Assembly (NCBI RefSeq): GCF_018687715.1
Contig: NC_056765.1
Span: forward strand, 24,976,394-25,040,393
Direction: 5' to 3'
From: Carya illinoinensis
Taxonomy: Eukaryota; Streptophyta; Magnoliopsida; Fagales; Juglandaceae
Length of the DNA stretch: 64,000 nt
The number at the start of each line of letters is the position of its first letter. Within the stretch, counting starts at the first letter, position 1. Below the pieces are notes generated by a model that was given only the letters and a program-made list of their open reading frames with translations, was not told where the DNA came from and did not search any database. The translations under genes and the position numbers were made by a program. This document shows, one piece after another, positions 52,119 to 62,363 of the stretch.

Positions 52119-53439
52119 TCAAATGGCATGTTTGAAGGTTTTGGGCTCAAAATGTGTGGAAACAGATTGAACTAAAGATCTATAAGAAGGAGACAACTTT
52201 TTGTAAGAAAGGAAATTAGAAAGAGAATGGAAAGTAGGAGACTTACCAAACCCTTGATCTGAAGGATCTAAGATAGCATGAGTAGTAGCTAGTTTATAGT
52301 GATAATCTTGCAAGTAATTGGGTGCTCTATGAGCTCTAGATGATTGCCTAACAGTTGTAGGAATAACTTGTATAGAAGGGGAAGAAGCAGAAGAATAAGG
52401 ATTATGGATATTTGAAGGAGGGGAAAAATCTAAAACAAGAGGCACATTTGAGGGAAGAGAAATATTAGAGATTGGATGAGGTAGAACAATTGGGGAATGA
52501 TCTGAAACAATAGAATCTAAGGATCAACTGAAAGGAAAACATTTTCAAAGAAAACCACGTCCTGTAAGATAAAAAGATGTTGGTTCTCAAGATAAAGTGA
52601 AATACATTTAGAAAAATCATCCACTATTGTAAGAAAATCCACCAACAGAAGGTAATGAAAAAGGCTCCCAAATGTAATATCTCAAAAGGAAACAAAGATA
52701 CACTTTGGCTTTAAGGAAAATGGAGTCTATGTTGTTTAGCCAAAGGACAATAAATATAAGGAGATGTAGTGGAAAGCTTTATGTTAAATACATGTTTATT
52801 GAGAAGTAACAATCTAGAATGAGATATGTGACCTAACCTATAATACCATAAGTCAAAATGACTTTGGTTGGAAACATTATTGATGACATGAGATAATGTT
52901 GTGGCAACCTTAGAGCTTGTTGTGGAACTCGAATCCTATAGTAGGTAATATAATCTAGCTTGTTGCCCACCCATCCTAAGCATCCTCCACGAGTATAGGT
53001 CCTAGATAAGACAATAATTAGGTACAAAAATTAGACAAAAATGCATATCTAAATAGAGTTTACTTGATGAAATGAGGTTAAATGAAAAGGTAGGAACACA
53101 AAGAACATTATTTAGAGTCAAGAATTGTGAAAGATGCATAGTACTTATATGAGATATTGTGCAAGTGTGCCATTGGGAAGTTTTACTGTATGATTGACAA
53201 CTGATGTAATGGAGTTGAGATAGGAAAATGAATTGAGATAGGAAAGATCCATTTCTTTTGATGATGGGAATAGGGTTGCTGAATGAAGGAAGTAAAGGTA
53301 GAAAATTATGAGATTTACTTGACAAACTCATATTATTATCTAAAATGGGTGTTGGCAATAGTCCAGCCTGATTTGCTGCTGATGGTAACAACTCAAGTGG
53401 ATTTATTGCAGATTTTATTTCTGTGGTAGACTGAAACAA
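52119..53439 (-). pseudogene. Copia protease/GAG-pre-integrase/integrase remnants
   Basis: 53439-53002 holds the protease and following region (FLTLNNVLCVPTFSFNLISS, the usual motif before GAG-pre-integrase). 53027-52833 holds RVPQQALRLPQHYLM-type GAG-pre-integrase sequence. Between about 52830 and 52450 only scraps of integrase are visible (FLTIVDDFSKC, then LYLENQHLFILQDVVF), so most of the catalytic core has been deleted. 52445-52119 is the post-integrase linker (RQSSRAHRAPNYLQDYHY). Confidence 0.75.
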
Positions 53440-54000
53440 GGTTAGGAGTTGTATGTACTGATCTTGAATGGTTGCAAACTAAATTGAATCATCAACATTA
53501 TTGACTTGATTCATAGCGCATGTGCCTCCTAAAATGAGAGTAGGAGCCATTAAGACCAATCAAAAATTGTGAGACTTGCTCCTCCTCCTGATTTTCTATC
53601 AACATCTTGGTAGAGCTACACACACATGTCAATTTATAACCACATGTTGGTATAGGTTTTAAAGTTAACAACTCATCCCAAAGACCATTCAATTTCGAAT
53701 AAAACACATTGACAGAGTTATTGCCTTGTGTTAAAATTGAAATATCTTTCCTAAGTTGAAATATTCTAGGTCTATTTCCTTGTGCAAACCAATTATGTAA
53801 ATCTTTCTAAATCTCTGTTGCTGAATCCATAAACAAAATAGCGGAGGCTATGTATTTGGAAATTGAATTTACAAGTCAAGAGATTACCATGTCATTGTAT
53901 TAGAGCCATGAAGAAAACAAAGGATCACTCTGAGCAGGCCAAGAGAGAGTTCCATTCAAGAAAGTGGTTTTGTTCTTTGCACTAATGGCCATAGACATCG
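53440..54000 (-). pseudogene. Copia gag (UBN2-type) remnant
   Basis: 53707-53498 reads FYSKLNGLWDELLTLKPIPT and EEEQVSQFLIGLNGSYSHFR, the hallmark of Copia gag. Upstream pieces to about 54000 continue in other frames. Broken by stops. Confidence 0.8.
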
Positions 54001-54305
54001 AGCGTCTCTAGGTATGAAAATTGTCGCCATTGAGTACTTGTGTAACTAAGATGGTGCTTGGATTTTCACCATGGTGAAGAAAGTAGAGGTTTGAGGGGTT
54101 GTTTCACAAATTCATTGAGAAAAAAAAAAAAAAAAAAAAAAAAAACTCGAAGATTTTTAGAAGGATGAAGAAATTTCCTAGTTAGGGTTTCTTTGACATA
54201 AATTTCAATTTCTATGTATAGGAATAAGGTGCTATCAATCTCAAAGGTTAAGAAGAAATTTTAAAAAAAGGAATTTCAACTTTTGTATCAAAGGCAGAAG
54301 GTATC

Positions 54306-54317
54306 ACTTTGATACCA
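54306..54317 (-). promoter_or_regulatory. Copia primer-binding site (initiator tRNA-Met type)
   Basis: On the element strand, TGGTATCAAAGT follows directly after the LTR's terminal CA. This matches the tRNA-iMet complementary site (TGGTATCAGAGC) with one mismatch in the first ten. Confidence 0.8.
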
Positions 54318-54427
54318 TGATAAGATTTACACTGCCATGATGCAAGGAGAAGGATGAGGATAGAGTTTATCTAGGGCTCGATAGCAGGAAAACAAGAAAA
54401 GAAAAAATGAGAATTAAAATGAGAGAA

Positions 54428-56029
54428 GTGTTGATACAAGTGTTGTATCATGAATATCGAGAGTTTGGCGGTGGCAGTGGAGATTATTCACAGGTTGATA
54501 CAAGTATTGTATTAGACAATGTGTCTTTACTTGTTCCTTCTATCAGTGCTCCACTTTTGAAAATTCAACCAAGGAACCCCAGTTTCTGGTAACTATTGAT
54601 TTTGTGCATTAGGAAATTCAAATGCATGTTAGGTAGCTATAAACTTAGTAAATTTTTTCAAGATTTAGTGAAATACAAGGTATCGTCATTAAAAAAATTT
54701 GTTTATTCTGGTAACATTATATTTGTTCTTTCAGAGCCTACAATAGGTTCGAAGAACCATATATAGTATTGACATTAACTTTATTCAATGTTAAATATTG
54801 AAATATTTCTTATCTTTAAAAATTTTATATGTGGTACAACTTTTTATTAGACATAGATCTTCACCAATCATCTTAGAATTGGTTAATGCATCAATAGAAT
54901 CTATATCTCCTTATAAAAAAAAGTATGTACAATGTTTTATTAATGCGAAGCAAATTTTAACAAGATGTATCAAAAGATTAAAATTCAAATATAATATAAT
55001 AAAGAGAGAAAATCAATTGCTATGTCCATATGCATCACTGATTAAAAGATCATTGTCTCCGTTGGGTTTCATGAAGAAATTAGAGACATCAAGATGCGTT
55101 AGACCCATCCAATTTGAATTATAATTTAGATGATTTTTTGGATCCTTGTGGTCGGCAAAATTTATTTTGACATTTTTTTATTTTTCCTTTTTCTTTCTTG
55201 GATGTTTGATATAGATCCATCAATATTTAGACCTACAACAGATATGTGACCAACGCCCTTTCATGCTATGCCTGTAACATTTTTCTTCATATTTCTTTAT
55301 AGGCTTATTTTGCAGTTCTTTGTTTTTCAATTTACTTTATCACAATGTGCTTCCACTTTTGGTGGTATGTAGTAGTTCTCTTTAAAAAGTTTTGAGTATG
55401 CTACCCTTGATTCCAATAGCTTTTTCTACCACGTCGCAGTTTCTCTTATTATTATAAAATAAGGTTTCAATTGTTTCAGGAAATGGAGTAGTACTCATTG
55501 GACGGGACTAGTAATTTTTTTTATTAAAAACTCATTATTTTGTTCAGCCACTAATAGATAAGATATTAGTTCAGAATATTTTGTGAATTTGTCCTCTCAT
55601 TAATGCTGTTACAGGAATACATTTGAGATATGAAATGTGGTATATGTTATAAGTTATAGACTTTTTATATAAGTATATATGATGTAAAAATATATTTACA
55701 AAAAGAATATATATTATAATTTATTGTGCACAAAATGTATTTATCATTAATATATATATATCAAAAGTAAGTTTATATTAATAACTTGATATTAATCTTT
55801 ATGTTTAAGATTGAAATTTAATACTATATTAATTTTATATTATAAGATTAAAACTTATATATTATATCAAATATTATATTAAAAATTATAAAGACTAATT
55901 TTATGTTATATCACATATTAGATTAATTTTATGTTATAAAATTAATAAATTCGAATCATAAAATTAAAATTTTATGTTATATTAATTAACAAATTAGCAT
56001 ATGTAATATAAAAAGTTATAAATATATAT
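54428..56029. other. AT-rich sequence without recognised gene
   Basis: Near its left edge 'gttgatacaagtgttgtat' (about 54430) is repeated as 'gttgatacaagtattgtat' (about 54493). The frame at 54798-55124 (108 codons) has no recognisable domain. 55600-56000 is almost pure A+T. Confidence 0.5.
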
Positions 56030-56217
56030 ACTGGCATGGTTTGGTTTAATTCGATTTTCAAAATATGAAAACTGATACCACACCGGTTTTGGAATTGGTT
56101 TTAATTTTTAAGAACTAGTACTACACCGAAACGCTTATAAACCAAACCGATTCCACCGATTCAGTTCGGTCCAGTCTAGTTTAATTAGTTTTTTAGTTTT
56201 TTTTTTTTTGCACCCCT
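56030..56217. mobile_element. hAT-type right terminus
   Basis: Sub-terminal words 'caccggtttt', 'aaaccaaaccgattcc' and 'cagttcggtccagtc', then a T tract and the end TGCACCCCTA, matching plant hAT ends (TAGGGGTGCA in reverse). The partner left end was not found. Confidence 0.6.
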
Positions 56218-56430
56218 ATAATAAGATACTATCTTAAATGCTTTTAATCTCACATACAACCAATTATAGTGCGCCTTAGGGAGTATTATAATTTTCTGGT
56301 GTTTATATATCTTCCTCAGACCTTTCCATAGAAGCAAGATATCTTTTATAGTGAGGTACTTACTTTTCAATTTTACATATAAATGATAGCGAAGAAAAAT
56401 CATTACTTTAGCACAATCATGTAGGGATAT
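56218..56430 (-). pseudogene. Unidentified coding remnant, cut by the hAT end
   Basis: The minus strand encodes RYHLYVKLKSKYLTIKDILL, WKGLRKIYKHQKIIILPKAH and YNWLYVRLKAFKIVSYY. It then runs into the hAT terminus, so the last nine residues of the open frame (RGAKKKKLKN) come from the transposon. The biased, low-stop sequence looks like a true coding fragment, but I do not recognise the family. Confidence 0.4.
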
Positions 56431-57388
56431 TTCATTTTCTTTTTGGATAGCGTTTCTAGATTGATTGCATCAAGATGGATATCAGCATCTAAATTTTAAG
56501 ATAAGTAATTGTTGCCAGAAACATCAAGAGCAATAAAGTCTAATTTTGTAAGTTATCTATGACAAATATATTAAAAACCAAATAAGTAGATATTATAAAA
56601 TTAAGAAAGAAGATACAAAATTCATAAACTCTAAGAAGTCATATGAATTGCATTTATAATACTTTTACTTCAAATAGTATTGCATGGAACATATGTTATA
56701 ATGTGATTTATAATAGATATCAATGTTTATAAACACATATTGATATGGTGATTAAAAATTGAAGTTAATAAATTTATTGAGAGACGTTAATAAGAGAAAA
56801 TCTCATAAATAGCTTTCAATGTCAAAAAGAAAAGAAAAAAAATACAACAATTGACTAGGGACTACCGAGCCATGCCAAAAAAAAAAAAAAGAACGAAAAA
56901 ATAAAGGAAAAAAAAAAGGATTCGAAAAGAATCGAGAAGAAAAAAGGAAGAAGAAGATAAAGACAGTTTAATGAACTTTCCTAAATAAAGGGTTAGAAAC
57001 AGTTACTCTAACTTTGGAGGTTGAGTGTTCAACCTTTAAACAGAGTTGGCATGAAAACTGCTAGTCTTTTAGGCTTTGAGGTGGTTAGAATCAATAATGA
57101 TTAATCTTAATGTTGAAAATTTATATGCTAGCTAGTAATGAGGAATACACAATCGTGTAGTTACACACATCTGAGTTTTAAGACATTTTTTCCAATTCTA
57201 TGTGAAGGATTGTTGAAACAGTCTTGATGGATATAGCTCCTGGGGTTGAATAGTCATGGATCACTTTTTGTGAGAATTTGAAATTGTGTTTGATTTCTTT
57301 TGTTTGAATTTCGATCTTTATGCAACGTTCATATCAACTAATTTTCACTATTTTGCTCAAGGATTAGCAAAACTCTAGTTGCAGGATG
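56431..57388. other. Spacer with purine-rich tract
   Basis: No gene seen. 56818-56960 is almost entirely A and G. The rest is ordinary AT-rich non-coding sequence. Confidence 0.5.
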
Positions 57389-58960
57389 TGATTAAGCTGA
57401 AATATTGCATATTTTCATACATTTAGAACCAATATATTTTAATTCTTTTATTACATTATTATTGGTTTTAGATAAAAAATGATTAAGATGCATAAATCTG
57501 AGTTGTGATTAAAATTGATAAATAGCATGGTTTTTGATTAATATTATAACTTGTTATTTAATTGGACAATGTTCCTTTACATGCACAACATATTTTTGAT
57601 ATTCCATTTTTTATTTTTATTTTTATTTTATTTCTAATTTTTATTTTTTTTATATAGGCTTAATTGGTTAGGAGCATTTGACTCACGCATAGACTTTTGG
57701 CATTGGGACTTCAAGAGGGCACGACACACTAATTGGGATTAATTAAAATTAAAACTTTAACTTTGACTGTTTGACTAAGGGCCACATTAATTGAGATTGG
57801 AGACTTTGACCTAGGGAGACATTCTTTTCATCTTATTTTCATTGGGCGCTGTACATTTTGACTTCTAATTTTCACTTAGGAAGTAGATAATTCCTTCTCG
57901 GGGCCGTAACATAAATTTTCCTCTAGGGTTTTAATTAAGTGCCACACAGAATGAAATATATGGGATTTTAACTGGACGTTTCTTACCTTCTTCCAAAAGG
58001 TTCAGCTGAGTTCATTCAGTGCTGCACACATACTTTTCACACAACCAATTTTATTCACGCTTCACACTTTTGAAGAACTCCTTAAAAGGTCCAATTGTTG
58101 CTACAATCTAACCTCCTCCACTGCTTTCAATTTTCATCTCCGTTCAACAATTGGACCCCTCAAGGAGTTCTTCAATTAAATAAAAAGTAGGAAATAAAAA
58201 GATCAAGTCAATTGGCCGGAGATGAAGATTAAAAGCAGTGGAGGAGGCTAGATTGTAGCAACAATTAGACCCTTCAAGGAGTTCTTCAACGGTGCTACAA
58301 CTTGAATGAAACTGGCTGTGTGAAAAGTAGGTATGCAGCACTGAATGAATTCGGCTGAACCTCTGGAAGAAAGTGTGTGGCGTCTAGTTAAGACCCCATA
58401 TATTTCATTCTATACGGTGCTTAATTAAAACCCCAGAGGAAAATTTATGTTGCGGTCCCATTAGAAGTCAAAATGTGCAACACCCAATAAAAATAAGATG
58501 AAAAGAATATCTCCCTAGGTCAAAGTCTCCAATCTCAATTAATGTAGCCCTTGGTCAAACAGTTAAAGTTAAAGTTTCAATTCCAATTAATCCCAATTAG
58601 TATGTCGTGCCCTCTTGAAGTCCCAATGCCAAAAGTCCATGCATGAGTCAAATGCTCCCAGTCAATTAAAAGTTAATTTTTCATTTCTTAGCCTATATAA
58701 AAAAATAAAAATTAGAAATGAAATAAAATAAAAATAAAAAATAGAATATCAAAAATATATTATGCATGTAAAAGAAAATTGTTCAATTAAATCACAATTT
58801 ATAATATTAAGCAAAAACCATGCTATTTATCAATTTAAATCACAACTCAGATTTATGCATCTTAATCATTTTTTAATCTAAAATCAATAATAATGTAATG
58901 AAAAAATTAAAATATATTGGTTTTAAATGTATAAAAATATGCAATATTTCAGTTCAATCA
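57389..58960. mobile_element. Fold-back element with arms of about 750 bp
   Basis: Left arm (57389 to about 58138) and right arm (about 58218 to 58960) are reverse complements over their whole length, with scattered differences. Paired anchors: TGATTAAGCTGAAATATTGC at 57389 with GCAATATTTCAGTTCAATCA ending 58960; ACTTCAAGAGGGCACGACA near 57707 with GTCGTGCCCTCTTGAAGT near 58604; GGAGGAGGC near 58234 with the CCTCCTCC-type word near 58110. The 80-base centre (58139-58217) holds one more partial copy of the arm tip. Shared family ends are TGATT.A...CAATCA. No target duplication is evident. No coding capacity. Confidence 0.85.
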
Positions 58961-58975
58961 GAACTCATGTAAAAC

Positions 58976-61900
58976 TAAAAAGAAGCGTTAAGAAGATTGA
59001 AAGATCATAAAATAGAAGAAAGAAAATTGAGAAATTGTAATATAGGCTTAGCTATTTAAAATCTTAATATTATTCACTTCAATTTTTCATATGTTCTTGT
59101 GAGTGTACTTGTAGTGCTTTTTATAGGATACCACAAGGTGGTTTGTTGTGTAAACCAAATCACATGCACAACAAACATATTGTGAGTTGTGTCTATCAAG
59201 TCACATGCACAATAAACACAACAAACACATGGTGAGTTGTGGCAACCAAATCCTATGTACAACAAATACAACAAGGTGGAGGTGGATGACTATTTAGTTT
59301 CCACCTTTGTTGTGATTATTGTACATATGACTTGGTTGCCAACAATTACATAAATTTATTATACATGTGACTTTTTTGTCAATAATCTCATAGATCCCTT
59401 GAGTTCTCTCTATAAAAGGCACCATAAGGACACTGACAAGAATATATAAAAAAAAAATTGAAGTAAATGATATTGAGCTCTTGAAAAGCTAAGTTTATAT
59501 TGAAATCTTTCAACCTGTTTGCTACTTTTCTTTTCTTTTTCTATATTGTAATCTTTCAATATTCTTATTTAGTTTTACCACACAATAATGTGTTATAAAA
59601 TTAAAGAGAAATAGCAAGAAGATTAAAAGTTGCAAAAGAGAAGTAAGAAGGTTAAGAGATTGCAATATAGACACAACTCTTTAAAAAATCAATATTATTC
59701 ACTTCAATTTTTTTTTTAATGTATTCTTGTCAGTGTCCTTGTGGTGCTTTTTATAGGAAACTTCATGGTGGTTTGTTGTACTAATCAAATCACATGCACA
59801 ATAAATACAACAAACCAATGGTGCGTTATGTCAACCAAGTCACATGCACAACAAATCTATGGTGAGTTGTGCCAACCAAATCACATGTACAACAAATACA
59901 ATAAAGTGTAAGTGGATAATTATTTAGTTTCTATTTTTGTTGTGATTGTTGTATATGTGACTTGGTTGCCAACAACTACATAAATTTATTGTATATGTGA
60001 CTTTGTTGCCAACAACCCTATGGATTCCTTGAGTTCTCTCTATAAAAGGCACCTCAATGACACTACAAGAACATTATAAATTTAAAGTAAATGATATTGA
60101 GATCTTAAAGAGCCAAGTCTATATTAAAATCTTTTAATCCTTTTGCTACTTTTATTTTTTATGTTGCGATTTTTCATTATTCTTATTTAGTCTTTCTATA
60201 TGATAAGGTGTTATAAAATTAAAGAGAAACAGTAAGAAGATTGAAATATTGCAAAAGATAAGTAAGAAGGTTGAGAGATTGCAATATGTTGTCCAGATGA
60301 CTAACACAAGAGGGAGGGTGAATTAAGTTGTATTAAAAAAATAACAATTATAAATCAAATATATAATATAAAATATAAACAAAATATGAAATAACAATAA
60401 ATATAAAGAGTAAGGGTAAGAGAGAAGCAAACTCAGTATGTTAACGAGGTTCGGCCCCACTGCCTACGTCCTCGCCTCAAGCTACCCCTTGAGGATTCTC
60501 AAATTTACTATTCAACCTCCTTCAGGTGGAGATAGAAACCTATTACACATTTGAACAACACCGCTACAAAGGATCCGTGTAGAACACCCTTTACACTTGC
60601 AATCACCTTACACATGGTGATTCAACTATTTCCCGTGTAGAATACTTTCTACACGCACAAGGGTTATACACACCCTTTTTCTGATACAAAAGCTGATAGT
60701 GGGTAGGTTATCAGAAAACACTCCTCAATGAGTGAATTAAGAACAATACAACGCAAACTATATCTCTCAAAATGAACAAGGATTGATGCTCAATGCTTAG
60801 AGAAGAGATAATGAAAACTTTGAATGAATGTTGTATGCTCTTGGTGTTGCAAATGTGAATCTCTCAAATGATCTATTTATAGGCATATGAGACTTCATAT
60901 TCAAATTTAAAAAGATTCACATGTCAAAGACAACATCATTCACTTTTTCAAAAAATTCAAATAAAAAGTTCTTCTTTTTCAATTGTCAAAGACAACATCA
61001 TTCACTTTTTCAAAAAAATCAAACCTAATCTTTTACTTTTGGCATATGACAAAATGAACACACTTTCCTTTTCAGTTCAAACCTAATCTTTTACTTTTTG
61101 TATATGACAAAAGGAGCACACTTTACTTTTTAAAATTTTCAAACAAAATCATCTACCTTTTGTATAAGTCCAAAAAAGCATCAATCACTTTTGAAAATAT
61201 TCAAATAAAACATGCACATTTGAAAGATGACAATCAATCATCTTTAATATTTTTAAAGTTCAACCCTTTAATCAAGGCATGCACATGTAAAAGATGACAA
61301 TCAATCATCTTTCAAAATTTTCAAATTTAATTTTCAAAAATATTCATGCACATGTGAAAAATGTATTTTAATGCTTTATGATAAAATATTAATTTTGAAC
61401 ATTAATCCTAATTTCGAATTTTGAAGAGATTTACAACATTACTCTATAATTTTAATGTGATCTTCTTCCCTTCTTGTTTATGCTTGTTTCCTTGGTGTGC
61501 TTGACTCCATTGTGTAGACAACTTGAGTTTGAGACTTCTTTATTCTTTGGATTCATTTGTTATCATCAAAATTCATGTGTAAATATATAATTATACAAAA
61601 CTTGAAATCTTGGGTTCAACACAATATAAACTTAACTCTTCAAGATTTCAATATCATTCACTTCAACTTTCCTTATGTGTTCTTGTGAGTATACTTGTGG
61701 TGCCTTTTATAGGAAACTCTATGGTGGTTTGTTGTGCAAACTAAATTACATGCACAACAAAAACAACAAACTCATGGTAAGTTGTGCCAACCAAATCACA
61801 TGTACAACAAACACATGATGAGTTGTGCCAACCAAATAATATGTACAACAAACACAAGAAGGTCGAGGTGAATGATCATTCAGTTTCCACCTTTGTTGTG

Positions 61901-62363
61901 ATTAATGTACATGTGACTTGATTGCCAACAATTACATGAATTTGTTGTATATGTGACTTTGTTGCCAACAACCCCATGGATTCCTTAAGTTCTCTCTATA
62001 AAAGGTACCCCAACAACACTACTAGAACATATTAGAAATTTGAAGTAAATGATATTGAGCTCTTATAAAACCAAGTCTATATTAAAATCTTTCAATCTGT
62101 TTGCTACTTCACTTTTCTATACTGTAATATTTCAATATTTTTATTTAGTTATATAACGCGATAACATGTTACAAAGTTAAAAAAAGCACTTAGAAGATTA
62201 AAAGATTGCAAAAGAGAAGTAAAAAAGTTGAGAGATTGCAATATAGATGTTGCTCTTCAAGAGTTTAATATCATTCACTTCAAATTTTCTTATGTGTTCT
62301 TGTGAGTGTCCTTGTGGTGCCTTCTATAGAAAAATCTACGATAGTTTGTTGTGTCAACCAAAT
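58976..62363. repeat. Tandem array of about 620-bp units, each an inverted repeat
   Basis: Four units: the motif around 'aagaagatt..aaag' recurs at 58990, 59617, 60234 and 62191. The last interval is 617 once the 1340 bases of the inserted LTR and one target copy are removed. Each unit is itself palindromic: 'cttgtggtgctttttatagg' on one side pairs with 'tataaaaggcaccataagga' on the other, and 'gcaatatag...cacttcaa' pairs with 'ttgaagtaaatgatattgag'. The centre is near 'gtttccacctttgttg' (for example 59300). The word CTCTCTATAAAAGG occurs in each complete unit (about 59408, 60038, 61994). The fourth unit is cut by the LTR at 62364. Confidence 0.85.
60287..61621. mobile_element. Solo LTR-like insertion (1335 bp), CAATA target duplication
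   Basis: It starts TGTTGTCCAGATG and ends GGTTCAACA, so the tips form TGTTG...CAACA. CAATA flanks it at 60282-60286 and 61622-61626, a 5-bp duplication typical of LTR elements. Excising it restores the ~620-bp repeat unit exactly. The interior has 'aacgaggttcggcccc', 'tgcctacgtcctcg' and AT-rich sequence, and no gag or pol. It could be a solo LTR or a non-autonomous TRIM-like unit. Confidence 0.85.

Larger units (their letters stand above)
50385..54427 (-). mobile_element. Copia (Ty1) LTR retrotransposon, degraded, 5' LTR truncated
   Basis: It reads on the minus strand in the order LTR (54427-54318), PBS, gag, protease, integrase, RT, RNase H, LTR (50674-50385). RT/RNase H after integrase is the Copia order. 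The left LTR (50385-50674, 290 bases) begins TG and ends CA in the window orientation. The right LTR keeps only its first 110 bases beside the PBS and then stops. No target duplication can be checked because of that loss. Confidence 0.85.

Noticed and set aside
54798..55124. 108-codon frame in AT-rich DNA
   Set aside because: Biased Lys/Ile/Leu composition expected from A+T richness, no domain, no supporting neighbour.
58976..62363. CRISPR-like or satellite centromere array
   Set aside because: Only four ~620-bp units, each palindromic, without short repeat-spacer pattern; a fold-back/MITE-derived array fits better.
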